Below, in pieces: positions 41,834 to 50,713 of a stretch of DNA of 64,000 nucleotides. How positions within the stretch are numbered: position 1 is the first letter of the stretch; every line of letters begins with the position of its first letter. The notes beneath the pieces were generated by a model that did no database searches, had not been told where the DNA came from, and worked only from the letters and a program-made list of their open reading frames with translations. Position numbers and translations under genes: made by a program. The DNA is from Mycolicibacterium gadium (lineage in GTDB: Bacteria; Actinomycetota; Actinomycetes; Mycobacteriales; Mycobacteriaceae): positions 1,054,001 to 1,118,000 of the forward strand of contig NZ_AP022608.1 of the NCBI RefSeq assembly GCF_010728925.1, written 5' to 3'.

Positions 41834-42868
41834 TTGCCGATTCGCGTAAACAGCAGACGTCCGGTTTTTCGCTTTTTGGCCATCGCATTGGCAATCGGCG
41901 GCGTTTCGGCGTGCACATCGACCCCTGTCGATGCGCCGCCACCGACGATCACCCCTGCTCAGGCCGCGGTTTCGCCGGCGGCGACGGGAAAACCGGACGG
42001 TTCGGTGGAACCGCTGCCCGACCATGCGATCGCCGCGATATTCGACGCGAAAACCGCGTCGTTGGCCGTGCTCAGCCCAAAATCCGCCGAGGAGTCTGTG
42101 GTCACAGTCCTCGGCGAGGTCGACGGCTCCCGCGTGATACCCCTACCGGGAAACGCCACCGCGATGACCGGAGACGACGAAGGTCTGCTGTACGCGTCGA
42201 CGCGCGGAGGCTATTTCCGGGTCGACCTCGTCGAGGACACCGCGACGCTGGTCGATGTCGAGGGGCAGCAGGACACCGACTTCACCGCGATAGCGCGCCG
42301 CGAGGACGGCAGGTTGGTGCTCGGCAGCGCCGACGGCACCGTCTTCACGTTGAGCTCCGACACTGCTGTCGGCGCGCAGCTGAAGATCTTCGCCCGAGTG
42401 GATGATCTTGTCACACAAGGAAACACCGCCGTGGTGCTGGACCGTGGGCAGACCTCCGTGACCGCACTGTCAGAAGACGGCGCCAAGGGCGAACACGCAC
42501 TGCGCGCCGGCGAGGGCGCGACCACGATGGCGGCGGACGACGCGGGCAGGGTCTTGGTGGCCGACACTCGCGGCGGCCAGCTGCTGGTGTACGGCGTCGA
42601 TCCGCTGATCCTTCGCCAGGCATATCCGGTGCGGGACTCGCCGTATGGTCTGGCCGGAACTCCGACGCTGGCCTGGGTGTCGCAAACTGCATCGAACTCC
42701 GTGGTTGGCTACGATTTGTCAACCGGCATCCCCGTCGAGAAGGTGCGCTATCGAACCGTGCAACAGCCGAACTCCTTGGTATTCGATGAATCCTCCGGCA
42801 CCCTCTACGTGGTGTCGGGCTCAGGGGCGGGCGTGCAGTTGATCCCGGGTGCTGCGGTGGGCTCGTGA
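41834..42868 (+). CDS. lppL: LppL-like lipoprotein, beta-propeller type
   Basis: Exported lipoprotein of about 344 residues. Signal peptide with basic n-region (LPIRVNSRRPVFRF), hydrophobic core and lipobox VSAC near residue 27; then a Thr/Pro/Ala linker. The rest consists of short repeating strands (SLAVLSPKS, GLLYASTRGGYFRVDL, GRLVLGSADGTVFTL, NTAVVLDRG, GRVLVADTRGGQLLVY, NSLVFDESSGTLYVVSG) that suggest a YVTN/NHL-like propeller. TTG 41834 is the start that gives a proper signal peptide. The stop overlaps the next gene as GTGA. Function unknown. Confidence 0.82.
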   Translation: MPIRVNSRRPVFRFLAIALAIGGVSACTSTPVDAPPPTITPAQAAVSPAATGKPDGSVEPLPDHAIAAIFDAKTASLAVLSPKSAEESVVTVLGEVDGSRVIPLPGNATAMTGDDEGLLYASTRGGYFRVDLVEDTATLVDVEGQQDTDFTAIARREDGRLVLGSADGTVFTLSSDTAVGAQLKIFARVDDLVTQGNTAVVLDRGQTSVTALSEDGAKGEHALRAGEGATTMAADDAGRVLVADTRGGQLLVYGVDPLILRQAYPVRDSPYGLAGTPTLAWVSQTASNSVVGYDLSTGIPVEKVRYRTVQQPNSLVFDESSGTLYVVSGSGAGVQLIPGAAVGS

Positions 42869-43122
42869 CGACGATGCAGCGCGGTCGGATGCCCGAGGGC
42901 TGGGACAACGATCTGTCCGACGATTACGAATGGATTCCGTTGCGGCTGCCGCCCGATCTGACGCGGATCAACGCCTCGACCCGGTTGTCGATCGAGGCGG
43001 AATACCGCGGATGGGAGCTGACCCGCGTGCGGCTGTACACCGATGGGTCGCGGCGGGTGCTGCTGCGTCGCAAGAAGTCTGCGGCCCGAGAAACCGTTGT
43101 CCCGGAGCAGCCTGCGCTGTGA
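42865..43122 (+). CDS. DUF5703-type small protein
   Basis: 85-residue basic protein ([22 protein letters not shown], then [25 protein letters not shown]). The WELTRVRLY core is characteristic of the actinobacterial DUF5703 group found upstream of pyrD. Start GTG overlaps the lppL stop; pyrD begins 5 nt after its stop. Function unknown. Confidence 0.83.
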   Translation: MTTMQRGRMPEGWDNDLSDDYEWIPLRLPPDLTRINASTRLSIEAEYRGWELTRVRLYTDGSRRVLLRRKKSAARETVVPEQPAL

Positions 43123-43126
43123 GCTC

Positions 43127-44197
43127 ATGATGTACCGCGCGCTGCAGCGGATGATGTTTCTGGTTGCGCCCGAACGCATTCACACTTGGATCTTCGCGCT
43201 GTTGCGGGCCGTCACCGCCTCGGCGGTGACGCGCCGTCCGCTGGCGCGATGGCTGGCGCCCCGCGACCCGGTATTGGCGAGCACGGTGTTCGGGGTGACG
43301 TTCCCGGCCCCGCTTGGCCTGGCCGCCGGATTCGACAAGGATGGCCTGGGGTTGAAGACCTGGGGCGCACTGGGTTTCGGTTACGCCGAAGTCGGCACCG
43401 TGACCGCGGTGGCGCAGCCGGGCAACCCGCAGCCGCGGATGTTCCGGCTGCCCGAGGACCGGGCCCTGCTCAACCGGATGGGATTCAACAACCACGGGGC
43501 CGGTGAGTTGGCCATTCAGCTCGCACGCCAAAGCCCCGAGGTGCCGATCGGCGTCAACATCGGCAAGACCAAGACCACCCCGGCCGAGTCGGCGGTCGAG
43601 GACTACGCCGAAAGTGCCCGCCTGCTCGGGCCGTTGGCGTCGTTCATGGTGGTGAACGTCAGCTCGCCGAACACGCCGGGTCTGCGCAATCTGCAGGCGG
43701 TCGAATCGCTGCGGCCCATTCTCGCGGCGGTCCAGGCGGAGACGACGACTCCCGTGCTGGTGAAGATCTCGCCCGATCTGACCGACGAGGAGATCGACGA
43801 GATCGCTGATCTTGCAGTCGAATTGGGATTGGCCGGTATCGTCGCCACCAACACCACGGTGTCACGAGCGGGACTGAAGACGCCGGGGGTCGACGAGCTG
43901 GGTTCGGGCGGTATCTCCGGAGCACCCCTCGCGCAGCGGTCCGCGGAGGTGCTGCGGCGGCTGTACCGGCGTGTGGGCGGCCGGCTGGTGCTCATCAGCG
44001 TCGGCGGCATCGAAACCGCAGAGGATGCCTGGGACCGTATCGTTTCGGGCGCATCACTGCTGCAGGGCTACACCGGCTTCATCTACGGCGGCGGGTTGTG
44101 GGCCAAGCGCATTCACGACGGCCTGGCTGACCGCCTGCACGACGGAGGTTTCGCGTCGTTGGCGGATGCGGTGGGCTCGGCCGTTCGCGAGAACTAG
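43127..44197 (+). CDS. pyrD: Dihydroorotate dehydrogenase (quinone), class 2
   Basis: Membrane-associated FMN enzyme oxidising dihydroorotate in pyrimidine synthesis with quinone as acceptor. About 356 residues: N-terminal membrane-binding helices ([21 protein letters not shown]), then [30 protein letters not shown], catalytic Ser in [13 protein letters not shown], and phosphate loop [13 protein letters not shown] with [12 protein letters not shown]. Start ATG ATG at 43127/43130; the second fits the family N-terminus M-Y. The stop overlaps the convergent gene's stop. Confidence 0.97.
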   Translation: MMYRALQRMMFLVAPERIHTWIFALLRAVTASAVTRRPLARWLAPRDPVLASTVFGVTFPAPLGLAAGFDKDGLGLKTWGALGFGYAEVGTVTAVAQPGNPQPRMFRLPEDRALLNRMGFNNHGAGELAIQLARQSPEVPIGVNIGKTKTTPAESAVEDYAESARLLGPLASFMVVNVSSPNTPGLRNLQAVESLRPILAAVQAETTTPVLVKISPDLTDEEIDEIADLAVELGLAGIVATNTTVSRAGLKTPGVDELGSGGISGAPLAQRSAEVLRRLYRRVGGRLVLISVGGIETAEDAWDRIVSGASLLQGYTGFIYGGGLWAKRIHDGLADRLHDGGFASLADAVGSAVREN

Positions 44198-44724
44198 TTC
44201 TGCTCGTAGGTCCCGGTGATGATGGCGCGCGCGATCGCGTTCCCGAACAGGTTGAAGCCCAGATAAGCCGGGGTGGCCTCCGCTGGAAGGTCGAGCTTCT
44301 CCACACCGACGGCGTGTACGGCGACGATGTAGCGGTGGTGACCGTGGCCGGCGGGCGGGGCGGCGCCGATGAACCGCTTCGCGCCGGCGTCGTTGGCCAA
44401 CGTGAGCGCATCACCGGGCAAACTGCTTCCATCGCCGGCACCGGCGGGCAGATCGGTCACGGTCGCGGGTAGGTTCGCGACGGCCCAATGCCAGAATCCC
44501 GACGCCGTCGGCGCATCTGGGTCATAGACGGTGACCGCGAAGCTGCGGGTCTCCTCGGGGAAGCCGGACCATGACAGCTGCGGTGAGATGTCGGATCCGC
44601 CGGCCCCCATGATGCCGCTGACCTGGTCGTTGGACCACGGCTGGCCGTCTTCGAACGACTGCGACGTCACCTTGAATGTTGGAAGCTGCGGCAGGAAGTC
44701 GTAGGGGTTGTAGTCGAACGCCAT
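44194..44724 (-). CDS. PEBP-like protein (YbhB/YbcL, TB18.6-like)
   Basis: 176-residue phosphatidylethanolamine-binding-protein homologue, counterpart of Rv2140c. Motifs: [40 protein letters not shown] (DPDAP-x-GF-HW) and [17 protein letters not shown]. Cytosolic, no signal peptide. Bacterial PEBP proteins bind anionic ligands or peptides; role in mycobacteria unclear. RBS GAAAGGAT before ATG 44724. Confidence 0.93.
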   Translation of the reverse strand: MAFDYNPYDFLPQLPTFKVTSQSFEDGQPWSNDQVSGIMGAGGSDISPQLSWSGFPEETRSFAVTVYDPDAPTASGFWHWAVANLPATVTDLPAGAGDGSSLPGDALTLANDAGAKRFIGAAPPAGHGHHRYIVAVHAVGVEKLDLPAEATPAYLGFNLFGNAIARAIITGTYEQN

Positions 44725-44765
44725 TTTCGATCCTTTCGAGTGGTCAGTCGTACGGTTTCAGCAGT

Positions 44766-46109
44766 TCAGCAGTTCAGCAGGAAATGTTCGAGAACCCGGG
44801 TGCCGAACGTCAATGCGTCAACGGGTACCCGTTCGTCCACGCCGTGGAACAGCGCGGCGAAGTCGAGGTCCGGCGGCAGTTTGAGCGGAGCGAAGCCGAA
44901 GCAGCGAATACCTAGGCGCGCAAAGTGTTTCGCGTCGGTACCGCCGGACAGCATGTACGGAACTGTGCGGGCGTCGGGATCCGCGGACAGGATCGCGGCG
45001 TTCATCGCGTCGAGCAGCTCCCCGTCGAAGCCGGTCTCGTAGGACGGCAGGTTGGTGATCCATTCGCGGGCGACGTCGGGGCCGATGATCTCGTCGACCT
45101 CGCGTTCGAAGGCGGCCAGTCGACCGGGCAGTACGCGGCAGTCGACCACCGCCTCGGCCGTGGCCGGGATGACGTTGGCCTTGTATCCCGCCTTGAGCAT
45201 CGTCGGGTTGGCGGTGTCGCGCAGCGTCGCGCCGACGATGCGGGCGATCGGCCCGAGTTTGGCGATGGCGCCCTCGAGATCGGGTGAGTCGACGTCGAAC
45301 GTGTAGCCGGTCTCGTCGGCGACGGCGGTCAGGAACTGCTCCACCGACTCGGTGAGGACCACCGGAAACTGGTGCCTGCCGAGCCTTGCGACTGCTTCGG
45401 CGACCGCGGTGACGGCGTTGTTGTCGTGAATCATCGACCCGTGGCCGGCACGCCCGCGCGCCGTCAGCCGCATCCACAGCATCGCCTTCTCGGCGGTCTC
45501 GATCAGATACAACGTCCGCTCACCGCCGTCACGGCGCGGGATCGTCAGGGAGAAACCGCCGACCTCGCCGATCGCCTCGGTGATGCCCTCGAAGAGGTCG
45601 GGACGGTTGTCGACCAGCCATTTGCAGCCGTAGTTGCCGCCCGCCTCCTCGTCGGAGACGAAGGCGAAGACGAGGTCACGTGGGGGGACGGTGCCCGAGC
45701 CTTTGAAGTGGCGGGCGACCGCGATCATCATCCCGACCATGTCTTTCATGTCGACCGCACCGCGACCCCAGACGTAGCCGTCCTCGACCGCGCCCGAGAA
45801 CGGATGGACGCTCCAGTCGGCGGCTTCGGCGGGCACCACGTCGAGGTGCCCGTGCAGCATCAGGGCGCCGCGCCGGCGATCAGCCCCTTCCAGACGCGCG
45901 AACACGTTGGCGCGTCCGGGCGCACCGGCCTCGATCGTTTCGGTCTCGTAGCCGACTTCCTGCAGTTGTGCGGCCACCCAGGCGGCGCATTCGGCCTCGC
46001 CTTTGGTGGTTTCGGGCTCGCCGGTGTTCGACGTGTCGAAGCGGATGAGCGCGCTGACGAGATCAACGACCTCGGCTTCGGCTGCAGACGGAGGGCTCAC
46101 AGTCACCAT
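44766..46109 (-). CDS. M20/M25/M40-family metallopeptidase
   Basis: 447-residue di-zinc amidohydrolase. Metal ligands: HGHLDVVPA (His, Asp), GRGAVDMKDM (Asp), SDEEAGG (general-base Glu-Glu), and late His in TDAKHF / ALFHGVDE. A lid domain lies around residues 190-320 (ARGRAGHGSMIHDNNAV). Resembles carboxypeptidase/ArgE-DapE-type enzymes; counterpart of Rv2141c. ATG 46109 or GTG 46106 is the likely start. Substrate unknown. Confidence 0.92.
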   Translation of the reverse strand: MVTVSPPSAAEAEVVDLVSALIRFDTSNTGEPETTKGEAECAAWVAAQLQEVGYETETIEAGAPGRANVFARLEGADRRRGALMLHGHLDVVPAEAADWSVHPFSGAVEDGYVWGRGAVDMKDMVGMMIAVARHFKGSGTVPPRDLVFAFVSDEEAGGNYGCKWLVDNRPDLFEGITEAIGEVGGFSLTIPRRDGGERTLYLIETAEKAMLWMRLTARGRAGHGSMIHDNNAVTAVAEAVARLGRHQFPVVLTESVEQFLTAVADETGYTFDVDSPDLEGAIAKLGPIARIVGATLRDTANPTMLKAGYKANVIPATAEAVVDCRVLPGRLAAFEREVDEIIGPDVAREWITNLPSYETGFDGELLDAMNAAILSADPDARTVPYMLSGGTDAKHFARLGIRCFGFAPLKLPPDLDFAALFHGVDERVPVDALTFGTRVLEHFLLNC

Positions 46110-46193
46110 TCGTACCACTCGGCTTTCCCCACGGGCTGCGCCCCGCCCTAAGGTCGTGTCTCCCTTGGTTTGGGTCCGGCCTGGGTGATCCGA

Positions 46194-46199
46194 TAACCT
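46194..46199 (+). promoter_or_regulatory. Candidate -10 element of tRNA-Leu
   Basis: TAACCT, 17 bp before the mature 5' end of the tRNA; no clear -35. Nothing else is evident in the 107-bp spacer after the M20 peptidase gene. Confidence 0.35.
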
Positions 46200-46216
46200 A
46201 AGCTGCCTTCGAACTG

Positions 46217-46302
46217 GTCCGAGTGGCGGAATGGCAGACGCGCTAGCTTGAGGTGCTAGTGCCCTATTAACGGGCGTGGGGGTTCAAGTCCCCCCTCGGA
46301 CA
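46217..46302 (+). tRNA. tRNA-Leu (anticodon GAG)
   Basis: 86-nt type II tRNA. Acceptor stem GTCCGAG pairs CTCGGAC with discriminator A46302. Anticodon stem CTAGC/GCTAG with loop TTGAGGT gives anticodon GAG (reads CUC/CUU). The long variable arm TGCCCTATTAACGGGCG is typical of tRNA-Leu, and the T-loop is GGTTCAAGTC. The 3' CCA is not encoded. Confidence 0.96.
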
Positions 46303-46306
46303 CAAG

Positions 46307-46927
46307 ATGTATATCCCGTCTTTCAACCGGATCGATGACGACGGCGAGATTCGGCGCTTCGTAGCGGCGGCGAGATCGGCCGAGTTCGTCACGGTCGATC
46401 CTGACGGGGTTCCTGTCGCCACCCTGCTGCCGATCATGTGGGAGGGCGACGTCGTGTTGGCGCACATGGCGAAGGCCAACCCGCAGTGGAAGTCCATCGC
46501 TTCCGGCAGCCCGGCGCTGCTGATTGCTACGGGGGCGCAGGCCTACGTCAGCCCGTCCTGGTACGCCTCCAAGGCCGAGCACGGCCGGGTGGTCCCAACG
46601 TGGAACTACAGCGCCGTCCACCTGTCGGGGAGGGTGCGGGTGCACGAGGACAGGGAGTGGCTGCGCGACGTCGTCACCCGATTGACCGGTGTGCACGAGA
46701 ACGTGCGTAGGGAGCCGTGGCACGTCAGCGACGCACCCGAGCACTACATCGACGGCCAACTCGGCGGAATCGTGGGGCTCGAGATCGCCGTCACCCGCGT
46801 CGAGGGCAAGGTGAAGCTGAGCCAGAACCGCTCAGAGGCCGACCGTCGTGGTGTGGTGGCCGGTTTGCTCGCTGAAAGTCGTTACGACGCGGCCGAAGTC
46901 GCGGCCGCGATGGAGCCGGATCTCTAG
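46307..46927 (+). CDS. PaiB-family FMN-binding protein
   Basis: 206-residue split-barrel flavin-binding protein of the PaiB 'FMN-binding negative transcriptional regulator' family (MYIPSFNRIDDDGEIRRFV, PVATLLPIMW, VLAHMAKANPQWKSI, YVSPSWYASKAEHGRVVPTWNY, then KLSQNRSEADRRGV). ATG begins 4 nt after the last base of tRNA-Leu, with no ribosome-binding site. Likely co-transcribed with the tRNA. The stop overlaps the convergent nitrate reductase stop. Physiological role in mycobacteria unknown. Confidence 0.88.
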   Translation: MYIPSFNRIDDDGEIRRFVAAARSAEFVTVDPDGVPVATLLPIMWEGDVVLAHMAKANPQWKSIASGSPALLIATGAQAYVSPSWYASKAEHGRVVPTWNYSAVHLSGRVRVHEDREWLRDVVTRLTGVHENVRREPWHVSDAPEHYIDGQLGGIVGLEIAVTRVEGKVKLSQNRSEADRRGVVAGLLAESRYDAAEVAAAMEPDL

Positions 46928-49900
46928 TACACGTCCCGCACGTATCGTTTCGCGGCCACGAGTTCGCGTTTGTAGTCGTGGGCCCGCTCGCGCGACATGC
47001 CGCCGTGTCTTTCGATGATCGTCGTCAACGCCGCATCGACGTCGCTGGCCATCCGGGACGCGTCGCCGCACACGTAGAAGTGTCCGCCGTCGTCGAGCCA
47101 GCGCCACACATCGGCGCCGCGATCGAGCATCTTGTGCTGGACATAGACCCTCTTGGCCTGGTCCCGGCTGAACGCGACATCGAGGCGGCTGAGGAAGCCG
47201 TCGCGGGCCATGTCCTCCAAATCGTCTCGGTAATAGAAGTTTTCGCTGCGATGTTGATCGCCGAAGAACAGCCAGTTGCGGCCTGCGTGGCCGAGCGCGC
47301 GACGTTCCTGCAGGAACCCGCGAAACGGCGCGATACCCGTTCCCGGACCCACCATGATCATTGGTGTTCCACTGTCTTCCGGTGGCCGGAAGTGCGGGGA
47401 TCGTTGCAGGAACACCGGAGCCGTCGTCGCACGGTCGGCGAGGAAGGTCGAGCACACTCCCCCACGCCGGCCGCCGTCGGCGCCCCGGTAACGCACCACC
47501 GAGACCGTCAGCTGCACCTCGTGCGGGCTCACCAATGGGCTCGAGGATATCGAGTAGTTGCGCGGGGTCAACCGCACGAGCACCTCGAGCCACTGGTCAG
47601 GGTCGGCGTGCACGACGAATTCCTGTACGAGATCGAGTCCGTTGCGGCCGACGAGCCACTTGTCGAGCTTGTCCTTGCGGGCGCGTAGCGCCTTCGCGTC
47701 GCGACAGTTCTCCGTGATGAACCGCAGCAGGTCCGGTGTCACGCGGCAGAAGTCGTAACGTGATGTCAGCGCCTCGCGCATCGACTGCTCGGCGCCGTCG
47801 ACGACGACGGTGTGCTCGCCGTGCATACCGGTGGCGGCCAGCCAGTCATCGACGGAGGCCGGATCGTTCGTCGGGTACACGCCGAGTGAGTCACCCGCCG
47901 CGTAGCTGACATCGAACCCGGAGATGTCAAAGCCGAACTGGCGCACCTCTTTTAGCGCCGACGGTGAGCTCAGCAAAATGTTCCTGCACAACGGAGCGAC
48001 GATCGGATTCGCGCGGGTGAACGGTTCGGCGACGGTGGCGTGCGTCGAGGACACCGAGCGTCCCAGCAGGGCGGCGACCTGATCCACCCATCGGCTCATC
48101 GGTTCGTCGTCGTAAGCCTCGCATTCGACACGTTCGAGCAACCGTGCGGCACCCAGCGCGACCAACCGTGTGTCGACGGCCTTGGCGTAGCCGCAGAAGT
48201 TGTCGTACGCGCGGTCACCGAGGCCGAGAACCGCGTAGCGCACGCCCGTCAGCGTGGGAGCGTCCGGGGAGTTGAGCCGGGTCCAGAACTCGGCACCGTT
48301 GTCGGGCGGTCCGCCGTCGCCGAAAGTGCTGGTGATCATGAGAACGTCGCGCGTGGCGAGGTCGGCGAGGGCAATGTCGTTCATGTTGACCAGGTTCGTC
48401 GCGCCGATGGCGGCGGCCACCTTGCCCGCAAACTCCTCGGCGGTGCCGGTCTGCGACGCCCATAGCACGAGCGGTCCCTCGGTCAGTTCCGGAGGCGTCA
48501 ACGGCTTGGTCTTGCGCAGCGGGGCGGCGAACGGTCGCAGGCTGACGGCGCAGGCCTTGAATTCGGGCTGCAGCGAGTCGGGGTCGACGGCGTCGTTGGT
48601 GAGTGCGTTGACCGTCAGATATTCACCGTGCTCATCGTTCCAGTGGAACGGCACGAAACACGTGCCCTGACGTACTCGATCGGTGACGATTGCGGGGAGG
48701 ACGGCGCGACCGCGCCGCGTGCTGAGTTCGACGGGTTGATCGCCGACGATGTCAAGCGCAACCGCATCCGCTGGGTGGATCTCCACGAACGGTCCGCTGT
48801 TCAGTTTGTTGAGGGTGTCGACCTTGCCGGTCTTGGTCATGGTGTGCCACTGATGCTGCAGGCGGCCGGTATTGAGCACCATCGGGAAGTCGTCGTCCGG
48901 CAACTCGCGCGGATTCATGTGCGGTCGGGCGTGAAAGACCGCACGTCGCGACGGCGTCGGAAAGGCCAACTGTGGTGCGTGGCCGTTCTCGTCGACGAAG
49001 TAGTCCTGGCTGATGCCGTCGTTGAGGTAGCGGATCGGGTGGCGGTCGTTGTCGTCACCGGGTGGGCACGGCCATTGCAACGACGTCTCGCGCAGTCGCG
49101 CATAGCTCACACCGCGAAGGTCATAGCCGGTCTTCGGATTCGAGAAGTGGCGGATCTCCTCGAAGATCTGCTCGCTGGACTCGTAGGCAAAATACTCGCC
49201 GAATCCCAGATGCGTTGCGACCTGGCAAATCAACTGCCAATCCGGCCGTGCCTCCCCGCGCGGCGGCAGTGACTGCGCCAATAATGTGAAGTTGCGCTCG
49301 GAGTTCACCATCACGGCGTCGGACTCGGCCCACAACGAGGCGGGCAGCACGATGTCGGCGTATCGGTTGGTGGCGGTCTCGCGATAGGTGTCCTGCGTGA
49401 TGACGAGGTCAGCGGCTTCCAGCCCGGCGATCACCGTCGCGCGATTAGCCACAGTGGCAACGGGATTGGTGCAGACGATCCAGCACGCCTTGATGCTGCC
49501 GTCGGCGAGCTGGCCGAACATGTCGATAGTGCCGGGTCCGACGTCGGTCCGGATGGTACCCGGCTCCAGTCCCCATTGCCGCTCGACGAAGGCCCGGTCG
49601 GCAGCCGAGAGGACAGAACGCTGGCCGGGCAAACCGGGCCCCATGTAACCCATTTCGCGGCCACCCATCGCATTGGGCTGCCCCGTCAGCGACATCGGGC
49701 CGCTACCGGGTCGGCAGATCGCGCCGGTGGCCAGGTGCAGGTTGCAGATCGCGTTGGTGTTCCACGTGCCGTGGGTGCTCTGGTTGAGCCCCATCGTCCA
49801 GCAGCTCATCCATTCACCTGCCTCGCCGATCATCTTCGCGGCGGTGCGGATGTCGTCTTCGGCGAGGCCGGTGATCTGGGCGACCACCTCGGGTGTGTAG

Positions 49901-50709
49901 TCGGCAAGGAAGGCGGGCATGGTGTCCCAGCCCTCGGTGTGGTCGGCGATGAAATCGGCGTCGACGTCGTCGTTTTCGACGAGCAGGTTCAGCAGACCGT
50001 TGAGCAGTGCGAGGTCGGTGCCGGGTCTGATTTGCAGGAAGAGGTCGGCGCGTTCGGCCGTGGCGGTGCGCCGCGGGTCGACGACGATCAGCTTGGCGCC
50101 GGACTTCAGCCGATCCACCATCCGCAGGTACAGGATCGGGTGGCAGTCGGCCATGTTGGAGCCGGTGACGAAGAACAGATCGGCACAGTCGAAGTCGGTG
50201 TACGACCCCGGTGGGCCGTCGGCGCCGAGCGACTGCTTGTAACCGGTTCCCGCACTTGCCATGCACAGCCGCGAGTTCGACTCGATGTGCACGGTGCGCA
50301 GAAAGCCCTTGGCCAGTTTGGTGGCCAGATACTGCGCTTCGATCGACATCTGGCCCGATACGTAGAGCGCGACCGCGTCGGGTCCGTGCTCGTCGACGAT
50401 GCCGCGCAGCCGCTGTCCCGCCTCGGCGACCGCGTCGTCGACCGGTACGGGGACTGCCTCCTCGCCTCGAGCGGGCCGCAGCAGCGCCGAGGTCAGCCGG
50501 CCGTCGGTCGCGGCCATCATCTCGGCATGCGTCGACCCCTTGGTGCAGAGCCGGCCGAAGTTGGTGGGGTGCAGCTTGTCTCCAGAGACCCGCGCTATCA
50601 CGGGCCGGCCGGTATCGGAGTCCGTCGTGGTGTGGACTTCGATACCGCAGCCGACTCCGCAATAGGAGCACGCCGTCCGGGTCGTCATGGGCTCAACGCC
50701 GACCGTCAC
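46924..50709 (-). CDS. Fused assimilatory nitrate reductase / CysJ-like flavoprotein
   Basis: 1261-residue bifunctional enzyme reducing nitrate to nitrite in the cytoplasm. N-terminal [4Fe-4S] motif (CSYCGVGCGIEV and later LCTKGS) and molybdopterin (bis-MGD) oxidoreductase domains to about 710 (SNMADCHPILYLRMVDRLK, GLNQSTHGTWNTNAICNLH, GRLQHQWHTMTKTGKV). It is followed by a flavodoxin domain (from about 740, WASQTGTAEEFAGKV) and an FAD/NADPH reductase domain (RNYSISSSP, GPGTGIAPFRGF, FYVCGDA, ending RYVRDVY). The electron donor module is thus built in. GTG 50709 follows the transporter stop by 4 bp; ATG 50688 is possible. Confidence 0.93.
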   Translation of the reverse strand: MTVGVEPMTTRTACSYCGVGCGIEVHTTTDSDTGRPVIARVSGDKLHPTNFGRLCTKGSTHAEMMAATDGRLTSALLRPARGEEAVPVPVDDAVAEAGQRLRGIVDEHGPDAVALYVSGQMSIEAQYLATKLAKGFLRTVHIESNSRLCMASAGTGYKQSLGADGPPGSYTDFDCADLFFVTGSNMADCHPILYLRMVDRLKSGAKLIVVDPRRTATAERADLFLQIRPGTDLALLNGLLNLLVENDDVDADFIADHTEGWDTMPAFLADYTPEVVAQITGLAEDDIRTAAKMIGEAGEWMSCWTMGLNQSTHGTWNTNAICNLHLATGAICRPGSGPMSLTGQPNAMGGREMGYMGPGLPGQRSVLSAADRAFVERQWGLEPGTIRTDVGPGTIDMFGQLADGSIKACWIVCTNPVATVANRATVIAGLEAADLVITQDTYRETATNRYADIVLPASLWAESDAVMVNSERNFTLLAQSLPPRGEARPDWQLICQVATHLGFGEYFAYESSEQIFEEIRHFSNPKTGYDLRGVSYARLRETSLQWPCPPGDDNDRHPIRYLNDGISQDYFVDENGHAPQLAFPTPSRRAVFHARPHMNPRELPDDDFPMVLNTGRLQHQWHTMTKTGKVDTLNKLNSGPFVEIHPADAVALDIVGDQPVELSTRRGRAVLPAIVTDRVRQGTCFVPFHWNDEHGEYLTVNALTNDAVDPDSLQPEFKACAVSLRPFAAPLRKTKPLTPPELTEGPLVLWASQTGTAEEFAGKVAAAIGATNLVNMNDIALADLATRDVLMITSTFGDGGPPDNGAEFWTRLNSPDAPTLTGVRYAVLGLGDRAYDNFCGYAKAVDTRLVALGAARLLERVECEAYDDEPMSRWVDQVAALLGRSVSSTHATVAEPFTRANPIVAPLCRNILLSSPSALKEVRQFGFDISGFDVSYAAGDSLGVYPTNDPASVDDWLAATGMHGEHTVVVDGAEQSMREALTSRYDFCRVTPDLLRFITENCRDAKALRARKDKLDKWLVGRNGLDLVQEFVVHADPDQWLEVLVRLTPRNYSISSSPLVSPHEVQLTVSVVRYRGADGGRRGGVCSTFLADRATTAPVFLQRSPHFRPPEDSGTPMIMVGPGTGIAPFRGFLQERRALGHAGRNWLFFGDQHRSENFYYRDDLEDMARDGFLSRLDVAFSRDQAKRVYVQHKMLDRGADVWRWLDDGGHFYVCGDASRMASDVDAALTTIIERHGGMSRERAHDYKRELVAAKRYVRDVY

Positions 50710-50713
50710 CCAT

